Origin: Alentia gelatinosa
Taxonomy: Eukaryota; Annelida; Polychaeta; Phyllodocida; Polynoidae
DNA: 64,000 nt
Reading direction: 5' to 3'
Assembly: GCA_950022655.1 (NCBI GenBank)
Contig: OX465583.1
Location: 11,617,298 to 11,681,297 of the forward strand
Shown: one piece after another, positions 54,540 to 63,760 of the stretch
Position numbering within the stretch: position 1 is the first letter of the stretch
Layout: each line of letters begins with the position of its first letter
The notes under the pieces: model-generated
Database searches by the model: none
Told to the model about the DNA's origin: nothing
What the model saw: only the letters and a program-made list of their open reading frames with translations
Translations under genes and position numbers: made by a program

Positions 54540-55015
54540 TGAAATAATTAAAATAAGACCATAGTGAATGAATTTGTTCTTAGATATCATCATTACTCAG
54601 TTCTAATAAGCTTAGACTGACAAAACAAGCTAAATAAGCTTAGAATGACTAAACAATCATAGATTTGACAGAGTGTAATCACACAATCCACATTTAAGCA
54701 ATATTCATAATTGATTAATTTAAGATAATGAAATAATTAAATAAGACCATAGTGAATTAATTTATTGTTAGATATTATCATTACTCAGTTCTGTGCTTAA
54801 TAGGCTTAGAATGACTAACTAATGAAAGATTTGACAGTGTATTCACACAGTAAAATGTGCATGGGAACAATGATCATAATTGATTAATCTAAGTTTATTA
54901 AATAATTAGAATGGCACCATATTGAATTAACTTTTTCTTAGATATCATTATTAACCATTCTGTGCTTGATAAGCACAGAATGACTAAATAATCATAGATT
55001 TGACAGAGTGTACAA
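54540..55015. repeat. tandem repeat of about 170-190 bp, 2.6 copies
   Basis: Units open with AATAATTAAAATAAGACC/AATAATTAGAATGGCACC at about 54543, 54733 and 54900, and contain TCTTAGATATCATCATTA, AAGCTTAGAATGACTAA and GATTTGACAG. Confidence 0.8.
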
Positions 55016-55069
55016 TTATTTTTCTTATTTTTCTTAGAATTAAATTATTTTTTATTTTCAAATAGTAAT

Positions 55070-55440
55070 AACTCAAAATGCTGAACCCATACAATCTGGC
55101 ACGAAGCAGATTTGAAATCAGAAGATTCAGGAGCTTCAGAATCAATCATAAAACATTGTATGTACTCCAAAACACACCTGACCTTTCAGACTGGCCCTGA
55201 CTGCAGGACTAAAGGAACAGATGTAATTCAATCACAATCACTATGTCTCCTTATTGTTATATACCTGGAAATAATTAAAAATATCCTTTCAAAACTCACT
55301 AATTAGCAGAATGACAGTGGTCACGTGGTACAGAGGGACGTATGAATATTCTCTCGTCGCTCAGTGATGAACGGAATCTCTACTTCTGGTCAGTAAAAGT
55401 GAGACATTCGCCCATGGGTATAAATATTGATACAGGCTAC
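55070..55440. mobile_element. inverted partner of 52680-52930 plus hairpin-type block
   Basis: 55070-55250 matches the 52.8-52.9 kb tail in reverse. 55225-55440 matches the 45.7 kb block in reverse (TATTGTTATATACCTGG, CCACGTGGTACAGAGGGACG, AAAAGTGAGACATTCG). The two inverted copies bracket 53-55 kb. Confidence 0.65.
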
Positions 55441-55676
55441 ATTATCACCATTGGGGGTTGAAAAGGATAGAGGAGGTGATTTTGCCACGTGTGCATCTTA
55501 AAACAATTTAGCTTCTCTCTCTCTTTTTTTTTTTTATAGAATTTTCAATGGAGGAGCCATTCAATTTTCCCATGAGAATACTGCGGTGTAGTTATTAATA
55601 AGCGGTTGTGGAGCGGTATTCTGTTTTCGTCCCACAATGTCATAAGGTTAGCTGTATGGGTGTAGGTTAACAGTTA

Positions 55677-55872
55677 AGGCCAGTTTCCATTGGCCGACGA
55701 AAATAGTATAGATTTTTTGTGTTCTCCTAATGGCCTATTTCCATTGTCCATCACTAAAATACAGTCAGGAACCACTGACGGACCTTCAGCTATGATAACG
55801 CAAAGTCTAAATAGACTATTAGGAGAACACAGAAAATCTACACCGTTTTTGCCAGTCAATGGAAAAGGGCCT
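55677..55872. mobile_element. MITE family a with TTA target duplication
   Basis: 196 bp between TTA (55674-55676) and TTA (55873-55875). TIR AGGCCAGTTTCCATTGGCCG, right CAATGGAAAAGGGCCT. The cleanest complete copy of the family in this window. Confidence 0.9.
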
Positions 55873-55879
55873 TTAGCTA

Positions 55880-57525
55880 GACCAAGTGACTTACTGGAAT
55901 TTATGTGCTAGATGCCAAGTGGTCTATCTTTGAACAGGAGTATGCCAGGTGTTTTGAGTACGGAGCGTACAAAATATATATAAAGCAGAGGCTGCTGAGA
56001 AGTTATAGGCGGATTCTACACAGCCAAGACAGTCAATCAGGATGAAATAGCGCTGGGAGGTTCCCATCTATACGCCAAAATTGTCTTCTTTAATAAACAA
56101 ATATATCCGCTTAGGAATTGCGTCCCTGCAAGCGATCATGTTATCCAGATATTAGAAAGACCATACTCTTCAGATGCACCAAGGGATTCAATCGTATATA
56201 TATGTAGAGGCACGCTATTTCAGCTCTAGGGAAAGGGCTACTTATAGTTGCGTTCAAATAACCTTTTTAGTCTTCAGAGGGATCTAACGCATGTCCCTCT
56301 GGTGAACAATTAATCCTCATTCTTATCGCTCTACACCATAAAAAAAGGAAACTCCCTGAGGAAAGGCAATCTTCACCACTGAATATTTAACGAGAAGCTC
56401 CGTCTAACATGAGAGGGGGTTTGCAGGGTTAGTATAATATGCGATAAACTCATAAAAGGATTGAGCAGTTTAATACCTGTATACATGTAGTATACGGAGA
56501 GTGTATCTCACATGTTGACATTAACTTGAAACGCGTGATAAAATGAAGTTAGTCACTATTTAAATCGAAAATATCCTATGGTGTAGATATGTTATAAAGG
56601 ACGCGTACTTTTTTTATATCAAGATGTGTTTATATAACAATCCACAAAGTATGTATATATTCATATCTAGAGATATGATCTTCCATACAACATACGAACA
56701 TCCGTGCACAATTATATAGAAGTGATACATTGCCGATATATAAACAGAGAAGTTGAAAGGACACATGTGGCAGTTGGTTGATAATGTCAAAACAGTAAAC
56801 TATGATATGTCGTTTTATTTTATCATATATCCCTTTACATGATGTTTTTGTCGTACATCTAGTGGTAGTCCTTCCTTTAATTTGGATCCTGAATAAATGG
56901 CTGATTTTTTTAACTGTTCAATTTTTTTTTTTTTTTTGCAATCGCGAAATTAATTCTACGGGTGTTTGTACAAGTGTCCATATGATGTGGACGTATCTGA
57001 CTAAACAATGTTTTATTTGACCGTCTATATTCATGAAATATTCAAATCTGGTTATCAAAATCAATATATCACTCTTCGTCGGTCTACCATCTCTATGTAA
57101 AGCTAATTTTATTACCTCTATAACTTTTAATACCCAGATTAACTATCACCATTTCCAATCCAGCGAAATAAATCAAATGAGTAGCAATAATCCATCTTGG
57201 GAAGTTTTTAAGCAGTCAGATTACATTATTCATGGCTGGAATTAACAACGATTTGACATGCCAATACTTTTGATCACGGCATGGATGAAACTAATAAATG
57301 CTCGCTACACATGTCATTGATTCTAATCACATTTACCATCTTTTTATCATTCAGTTCATCATAGAGTCAAAATTGTAAACGAGGGATTTGTACCGTTTTA
57401 ATCGAAAGGTCTGAGGATCTTTCACATATCATATCAACATGTATGTATCGCCAGCCAAATGTAGCAGTTGAAACATATCAGTTAAGACTACTTTCCACTT
57501 TCGTGAGCATAGGAAAACATGCCCC
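55880..57525. other. 1.6 kb without a recognised gene
   Basis: AT-rich, with a T16 run near 56925. No TIR element, array or coding frame that I can support. Confidence 0.35.
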
Positions 57526-57529
57526 GATA

Positions 57530-57836
57530 AGGCCTGTTTCCATTGGCCGATTTCCCATTACCTGTCTACAGTCAGGAACCACCGACGGACTTTTGGCACT
57601 GCTGAGCCAAAATTGGTCAATGGAAACGACCCAGCTCATGTAACGACCCACAACTTTTTCTGCTTAGATTATGCAATGTCGCCCCACCCACCACTGAGTG
57701 AAAGCTTGGTCACTGAGTGAAAACTGCTACACTCACCAATTTTTCAATACGGACGCACAGTCTGTGGCACCACTAACAGACTTCCTGGGTGATAAAAAAA
57801 TCTCCGGCATTTTTGTCGGCCAATGGAAACGGGCCT
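57530..57836. mobile_element. MITE family a with ATA target duplication
   Basis: AGGCCTGTTTCCATTGGCCG to CAATGGAAACGGGCCT, flanked by ATA (57527-57529, 57837-57839). It is the uninterrupted counterpart of 30817-31476. Confidence 0.88.
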
Positions 57837-57987
57837 ATACGTGGCTTAGGGGTTGGAAGTTGGTGAAGTGACATAGACTCTGTGCTTGCTGTAAATCCTA
57901 ACCCTCCATTATCTATGTGGCAACTCCGTGAGATTGGGAAGTTGCAGAGGGCTAGTGTCTGTGCGTCTGAGGGGAGTGCCCAACTAA

Positions 57988-58343
57988 AGGGGGTCGTCCA
58001 CCAACAACGACAGGGCTATGACAATGGCTTCCTGACAAGGTCCATGATTGGCCTACGATTGGAGGCCTTGTCATCGTTGGTGGACCCCAGTTCCGGACAA
58101 GAGTCTATGACTAGGCTACGACTTTTCCCACGACTGGACCCTTGTGGTGGAGTGTCATGGCATGTCGGGGGAGTGTCTCAGACGTCTACGATAGGAATTT
58201 CTGGTGGAGCATGCACTTCCCGACAAGCCCTGACAACGCTGTCGTAAAGCCTCCGTTCTTACAACAAGGCTGCGACAAGCGCCGATTGGAACTTTCTCGT
58301 CTGCGCTTGTCGTTGTCTTTTCGTGGTTGGTGGACACCACCCT
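57988..58343. mobile_element. MITE family c, diverged copy
   Basis: AGGGGGTCGTCCACCAACAA to TTGGTGGACACCACCCT; flanks TAA and TTA. Interior CGACAAGG/TTGTCG words, less regular than at 21.6 and 62.8 kb. Confidence 0.8.
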
Positions 58344-58570
58344 TTACCATGACAAATCGCTTCAGACCGAGGTACCTCATTGCCCCAAAGGTGCTTGATA
58401 TTTTTGGACCCTATAGTTTATAAGCAGGATTAGGACTGGCTGTTTGGTTGGGTTACAGCAAGTGATCTATCGACTGCATAAAACACAATCCCTTTAATTG
58501 GAACCTATAGTGTATAGGCAGGTTAAGGATTTGCTGGGTGCCAAGTGGGTTACTATAGAGGAAACCCATC

Positions 58571-58819
58571 GAGTTTGAACTGCATAGTATTTCACAAGGC
58601 GAAGCAGCGTGAATTACATGGCGATTCAAACAAGATTGGATCAAGCTCTGACCCTAAACCTGAATAGGTTTCTGAATTTATCTCATCCTTCACAATGACT
58701 AATGGGCTAACATTTGCGACATAATCCCCCATTGGATATTTTTCCTAAATATCTCACAGGCGTTGGATACTAGTTCTCAATGTTAAGTCTATAGAGAATA
58801 AAACCCAGGGTGAGATAAA
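58571..58819. mobile_element. hairpin-superfamily element (copy 16), reversed
   Basis: Hairpin 58571-58648 (GAGTTTGAACTGCATAGTAT.. against ..GATCAAGCTC) with apex AAGGCGAAGCAGCG. The block from TTTATCTCATCC to GGGTGAGATAAA (58678-58819) has GGCGTTGGATACTAGTTCTC. Sister of 32871. Confidence 0.8.
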
Positions 58820-59204
58820 GCAAATGATATAGTTACTGCATAAAATCCAAACCCTTTAAATGGATACTATAGTGTATCTCATATATCAATGACAAACATA
58901 CCATTGTCTTTCCTAATCAACTCAACTGGTATTACTCCTCTGAAGTCAATTCTGATCGCACTGGTTGCATGAATAAACCCATACTTTTCAATTAGTAAAT
59001 AAACCCTCATACATCAATGATGAATGATCTTCTGATCGCAGAAGTTTGTTAACCATCATAATAGGGCTGGGGATGCATGAATTATGCAAATAATTAATAA
59101 CCTATTCAAGTTGTAAATGGAATTCAAATGAGAATTTTCTTTTATTAGGCACCAATAAATGTTACAATGTCATCTATTTTAGAACAGGTTTTTAAGACAT
59201 CCGT

Positions 59205-59440
59205 AAAATGGGAAACACACTAAACGATTTTATTCCCATCGATTAACTCCCTAAATCGGAAGGGCATTTTAACTTGTCTCAGGCGAATTTGCGCTTGGCA
59301 TCGACCATCACAGCAGGATTTACAGATGGGGGTGGTGGTCATTAGTCGGAGTTAATCGTAAACAAATTCTATTCATAGTGGACAACTGAGTTCCGATTTT
59401 CTCAGAGATTTGAGGCCACCGATAAAGGAACAAGTAATAA
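59205..59440. repeat. family h element, single terminal unit
   Basis: One ATGGGAAACACACTAAACGA unit plus TTAACTCCCTAAATCGGAAG and the tail shared with 20590-20775. It is the unamplified state of the array element. Confidence 0.75.
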
Positions 59441-59800
59441 ATCTTAGTATATGGGAGCTACATCGGTGAGCGGGCCTCAGTCTCTGGGTGGCAGGGCCAT
59501 TTCTGCTCCTTATGGGCCGAAATCAGTAGGCACCACGGGGGTATTTCTGTTGTCGGCGACAACGGGAAGGAACAGGCTCTTGATTTATGGGTCCCGATTT
59601 CGGAACATTAGACTGCAATTAATCGGTGACAAAGGTACATCACCACGGGGGGATTTTGAAATCTAAGGCAAAGTTCTGGAGGGGGGTGCCACACTGACCG
59701 ACTCAATTTCTAGGCCTCGCCTGAGCTTACAATTGTTCTTTTGTCGCCGAGAAAGGAACATTCATGTTCCGAAATCGTACAATGTGTTATGGCCTTTATA
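59441..59800. repeat. dispersed repeat (empty-site paralogue of 20942-21600)
   Basis: GGCAGGGCCATTTCTGC, GGGAAGGAACAGGCTC, AGGCAAAGTTCTGG, CTTACAATTGTTCTTTTGTC and GTGTTATGGCC align with the 21 kb copy but without the family b insertion. Confidence 0.75.
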
Positions 59801-59914
59801 CTGGATTACAAACGCAGGTCTATGACTGGCCATATCTCTATACATATAATATGTACAAAAATGAGAATGATGATACATTGTATATATATATTTTTTGTTT
59901 ATAATAATTTGTAT

Positions 59915-60047
59915 CAGGGAATATCGTGTGTACAATCACCGAATTCGGCTATTGAGTCGTTCTACCATTCGGGCCCTTGCCCCAACTCCTCATTCTAATG
60001 GCGGGAGTTAAAGCTGAATGGGCAGTGGGTACCATTTTTGTGTAATA
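59915..60047 (-). mobile_element. SINE body fragment
   Basis: Minus strand: GGTACCCACTGCCCATTC, CCATTAGAATGAGGAGTTGG, GGGCCCGAATGGTAGAACG and TGTACACACGATATTCCC. Head missing. Confidence 0.68.
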
Positions 60048-60219
60048 TATATGGACACGTCAGTCTACATATACAGATATTCTATCAGAAAAAGTTCTGT
60101 CGCACGAGTTTTGAGGTGATACAAAGAGATCAATTGAGTGTCCTTTAATATCAAAAACCTTCCATCGAATTTTACCTCTATAGACCGTGATTCGCTGAAC
60201 AAAAGCTAAATTTCGCTCT

Positions 60220-60435
60220 CTATATTTCTATGTTCCTTACACAGTCCCCTCGTGTTCTCACATTCATAACAATTTCGTTATAATCCGTGACAGATTTCAT
60301 CCCATTCACAAAGCATACAGTTACCGCGAGGCAGCCTTTCCCTGGGATCAGTTCACAGAATCCATCAAATTTTATTTTGCCGTTTGTTGAACGGCAGCAC
60401 CATCTGGCGATGGGGTTGGAATAACAATTACCCAT
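60220..60435 (-). CDS. candidate coding exon of unknown gene
   Basis: 71 open codons with a protein-like composition (CCRSTNGKIKFDGFCEL, GKGCLAVTVCFVNGMKSV, DYNEIVMNVRTRGDCVR). A GTGAGA donor-like word follows NEIVMN. Six cysteines suggest an extracellular domain. I do not recognise a family. No partner exon is identified, so chance remains possible. Confidence 0.25.
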   Translation of the reverse strand: MGNCYSNPIARWCCRSTNGKIKFDGFCELIPGKGCLAVTVCFVNGMKSVTDYNEIVMNVRTRGDCVRNIEI

Positions 60436-60662
60436 CGTACATCAGCGGGCATGTATAATTCAAATGGTATGGACAAATATTTTCATGTGAATCTGTGCTC
60501 TCTGAACGAAGAGCGTATAATTGGGAATCCCGGAGCTGGGGCTGAGGTATGTACGTCACTGGGGGTTGAGTCAACTTCCTGTGTCCTGCATCTCCGCTGC
60601 GGAAATCGGGAACCTCTCCGTTTTATCAGGACTATACCAATGTTATAGGCCAGGAAGGCATA

Positions 60663-60931
60663 TTATCCTACCCCTAATAAAAAACGCCATAGGCTTAACA
60701 TGGGATTAGTTTATGTCACGGGTGTGACATAAAGTGTTGTTTATGCCACTACTTTCTGATACTGAAAAAAGTATAGGAACAAGGTAGGATAAAATCTAGA
60801 CGCCACTCGTTTGAGTTTGAGTTTATTTAGGCTGCTCATTTTGTTGGCTCCGTAATGTCACTCGTCTTCGACTCGTGAGATTATGGAGCCAACAAAATGC
60901 GTGGCATAAATAAACTCAGACTCAAACTCGT
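60663..60931. mobile_element. hairpin-superfamily element (copy 17)
   Basis: Block TTATCCTACCCCTAATAAAA with CCATAGGCTTAACATGGG to GGTAGGATAAAA (60663-60794). Hairpin 60805-60931 (CGTTTGAGTTTGAGTTTATT, ATTTTGTTGGCTCC and complements). Apex in reverse CACGAGTCGAAGACGAGTG. Block word TTTATGCCAC recurs as GTGGCATAAA in the arm. Confidence 0.85.
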
Positions 60932-61065
60932 AACGTCTCTTCATATTAGGGATTCTGGTGGGATCCTCCTTCAAATAGTGTTTCCCTAATACCAATACTA
61001 CATCAAGCTGAACAAAACAGGAATGACCCCCCGTTGTTGTTTTCATTTACATTTTTTCCTTTTTT

Positions 61066-61379
61066 TTTTGAGGGAATATAGTGTGCACAACCATCGAGTT
61101 CAGCAATACAGCCATTCTGCCACACAGACCCTAAACGTAAGTAGCTCGTCACTGGACTTTTTTTTTATAAAACCTTTATCTATACTGGGATCATACTCAG
61201 CTATTACGGCTGGTTTCAATGTATGCCCAGGTCAGAGGTATATTCCGATACACGTTGTTACAGTATGTTTTTTTCCTGCAGCATGGTTTTGCGCAACGTA
61301 TACATGTACAACACTTAACAATAAATGTAGACAATACATGCAAGGATGGTCTTCAATGAAATCTAGCCCCCCTCCCCCT

Positions 61380-61466
<87 letters not shown>

Positions 61467-61610
61467 GCACTCCTCATTCTAATGTCAGGTATTGAGCCGA
61501 ATGAGCAGTGAGTATAATTCTGTGGAGGTTTCTGGTAGGACCCTACCGAGATTTGAACCCCGGACCTCCCTTGCTCGAGGCCAACACGCAACCACCGAGC
61601 TTGGGAGGAT
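61066..61610 (-). mobile_element. SINE interrupted by a CA-rich insertion
   Basis: The head (B box GGGGTTCAAATCTCGG in reverse, GGTGGTTGCGTG) and body part lie at 61460-61610, and the rest of the body at 61066-61140. About 315 bp including the CA microsatellite separate them. Other copies are continuous at this point. Confidence 0.7.
61379..61465. repeat. CA microsatellite, about 43 repeats
   Basis: Uninterrupted CA. Overlapping His/Thr and Cys/Val frames are artefacts. Confidence 0.97.
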
Positions 61611-61629
61611 GGTTGTGGCCCCTAAGATT

Positions 61630-61775
61630 CGAGGTCAACTCTCGACTGCAGAGCCGTCCCAAGGCGCTAGAAAATATTATGTAAGGAGGTCAGGGTGAAG
61701 GTCGGGGTTTGCTGCGAATGCAGTCATTGGCTACTCGGTCTACTGTATTCCTTATATGGAATTAAGGTAATGGGA
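61630..61775 (-). repeat. repeat segment also at 28905-29050
   Basis: Reverse match described at 28905, reading TAGCCAATGACTGCATTCGC and GCGCCTTGGGACGG on the minus strand. It directly follows the SINE head. Confidence 0.65.
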
Positions 61776-61823
61776 CAACTCCATGGTGTTGGTGACGCAC
61801 CAACACTCAAAATAACCGATCAA

Positions 61824-61925
61824 GCCATTTTCCACTGGCCCCGATTGATTAAGTACTCCTAAAAGTCGTTTGAGGGTAAATCAAAAAATCTCCACCGTTT
61901 CCATCGGTCAATGGAAACGGGCTTT
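61824..61925. mobile_element. MITE family a, short diverged copy
   Basis: AAGCCATTTTCCACTGGCCC to CAATGGAAACGGGCTT with ATCTCCACCGTTTCC. About 100 bp. Confidence 0.65.
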
Positions 61926-62045
61926 ATGCCTTGCTTCTGCTGCATTTGAAGGTCTATACAGACAGAACTGTCCCGGATGTTAGTGATGCTCCTATTGCCC
62001 TGCCTCAACATATTGGCTGGTCCCACCCGGTATAATAAAGACACA

Positions 62046-62166
62046 GCCTGAATGATGTTAGAGGGTTAATCGTGGCAAATCTACGTGATTTTTCCTTTCC
62101 TATTACACGATTTAATTTGACCAGTATGTAGAGTTGGATATATTTACTTCCTGGTTCGATTCGATA
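62046..62166 (+). repeat. duplicated segment, copy 1 (empty site for family c)
   Basis: GATGTTAGAGGGTTAATCG, CTACGTGATTTT, TTACACGATTTA, GACCAG, GTAGAG, GGATATATTTACTTCCTGGT. The second copy starts at 62784, is split by family c (62803-63237) and resumes at 63238-63345. Confidence 0.82.
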
Positions 62167-62783
62167 AGGCCTGTTTCCATAAAGCCCAATGCCCATCTAC
62201 CGATTTCGGAACATTCATGTACCTTTGTTGGTGACAAACGGACAGTAATTTGTCTGAGCCAAGGCATCCTAATGGAGTCGGCCGTAGTCGGTAGATGTAG
62301 GACAGCTAGGCAAGGGTGAGCCACCGATTAGTAGACAGATTTGCTTAGAACTAATATCCACCACCCCATCTCCTCAATGTCAGCAGATCGACCGAAGAGT
62401 TACGTAATTTGCCTGCGACAAGTTCACCGACTCCTATACGATTTGCAAACTAATCGCTCAACCCTGAATCGGTAGATGGGCATCAGCCTTTAGCCAACGA
62501 AAATGGTGAAGATTTTTTGAGTTACCCAGAATGTCTGGTCGTGGGTGCCATCTACTGTGCATCGTTATAAAAAGTCGGTGAGGATAGTAAATTTTACTCA
62601 GTGACCAAGCTTTCACTCAACGGTCAGTGGTGCTTCATTACATAATCTAAGCAGAAAAGTTGTGGGTCATTCCACGAGCTGGGTCGTTCCCATTGACTGA
62701 TTTTTCGTCAGCAGTGTGAAATGTCCATCGGTGGTTCCTGACTGTAGATCGGCGATGGAAGATCGGCTAATGGAAACGGGCCT
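62167..62783. mobile_element. MITE family a with nested family b
   Basis: Left AGGCCTGTTTCCAT is split from GCCAACGAAAATGGTG by the family b copy. Right end GATCGGCTAATGGAAACGGGCC. Inner words match 57530-57836 (AGTGACCAAGCTTTCACTCA in reverse orientation). Confidence 0.8.
62183..62489. mobile_element. MITE family b nested in family a
   Basis: AGCCCAATGCCCATCTACCG to ATCGGTAGATGGGCATCAGC; TAA at the left and TTA at the right junction. 307 bp. Confidence 0.85.
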
Positions 62784-62802
62784 ACATGATGTCAGAGGGT
62801 TA

Positions 62803-63237
62803 GGGGGTGCGTCCACCAACCACGACAGGGCTGCGACACGCGCCGACAAGAAAGTTCCAATCGCAGCCTTGTCGCAGCCTTGTCGTGAGAAGGGGGGCTG
62901 TCGTGACCCCTTGTCGCAGCCTGTCGGGAAGTGCACGCTCCACCTAAATATTCTATCGTAGACCTCTGCGACAACCTCCCGACACGCCACGACACGCCAC
63001 GACACGGCACCAAAATCGAACATGTTCGATTTTGTCGTAGCCTTGTCGGAAGGCCTCCGGCAGGCCCCCGACAAGGTTCATGTTGCAGCCTGTCGTGGCC
63101 TTGTCGTAGCCTCTTGTCGGGAACTGTGGTCCACCAACCACGACAAGGCTACGACAAGGCTTCCTATCGTAGAGCTGTCGTGGACCTTGTCGGAAAGCCG
63201 CTGTCGCAGCCTTGTCGGGGTTGGTGGACGCACCCCC
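62803..63237. mobile_element. MITE family c with TTA target duplication
   Basis: GGGGGTGCGTCCACCAACCA to TGGTTGGTGGACGCACCCCC-like right end (here GGGTTGGTGGACGCACCCCC), flanked by TTA at 62800-62802 and 63238-63240. Close to the 21602 copy in reverse. The empty site at 62057-62062 (AGAGGGTTAATCG) confirms the limits. Confidence 0.92.
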
Positions 63238-63345
63238 TTAATCGGGGCAACTCTACGTGATTTTCCCTTTTCTATTACACGATTTATTTTGACCAGGATG
63301 TAGAGCTGGATATATTTACTTCCTGGTTTGGTTCGATAGCATCCT
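63238..63345 (+). repeat. duplicated segment, copy 2 (right part)
   Basis: TTAATCGGGGCAACTCTACG to TTACTTCCTGGTTTGGTTCG matches 62057-62166. Confidence 0.8.
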
Positions 63346-63579
63346 CTTGTGTGCCGTGTACTTTGCTGTCAGCGGTATGGTGCTGACTACATGATAGGTC
63401 ACTGCTGTTCTGTGGCTGCAGCAGTACAGGGAATTCACCACTCTCCCAGCAGAGATCTTGCGCTCTACTTCCTGTGGCCGCTTATATCTCTGCCCCAACC
63501 TACCTGTTTGGGCTCAAATCTGGCCCATACGCCAGTTGTTGTTTTTTTTTAATCCTAAATTCATAGAGCTTTGGGGATT

Positions 63580-63745
63580 ATTTAGTGGTTTACTTGTAAA
63601 TAGAGATGTACATATTTATATCGTAATGATATACACTCATTTCTGTTATTTGTCATATGAAATTAGGCATAGTCCTAGGGATTACTTTCTTCAGTGGAAG
63701 GCACCTCATGTGTTCTTGGGTTGTGTTTTGTCAACATGACACAAG
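63580..63745 (+). repeat. dispersed repeat copy (paralogue of 51960-52200)
   Basis: TGTAAATAGAGATGTACATA, ATACACTCATTTCTGTTATT and TACTTTCTTCAGTGGAAGGC align with the reverse of 52.0-52.2 kb. Confidence 0.65.
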
Positions 63746-63760
63746 GAGAGGAGACTTAGT

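Noticed and set aside
61023..61591. His/Thr and Cys/Val repeat frames
   Set aside because: Translation of the CA microsatellite.
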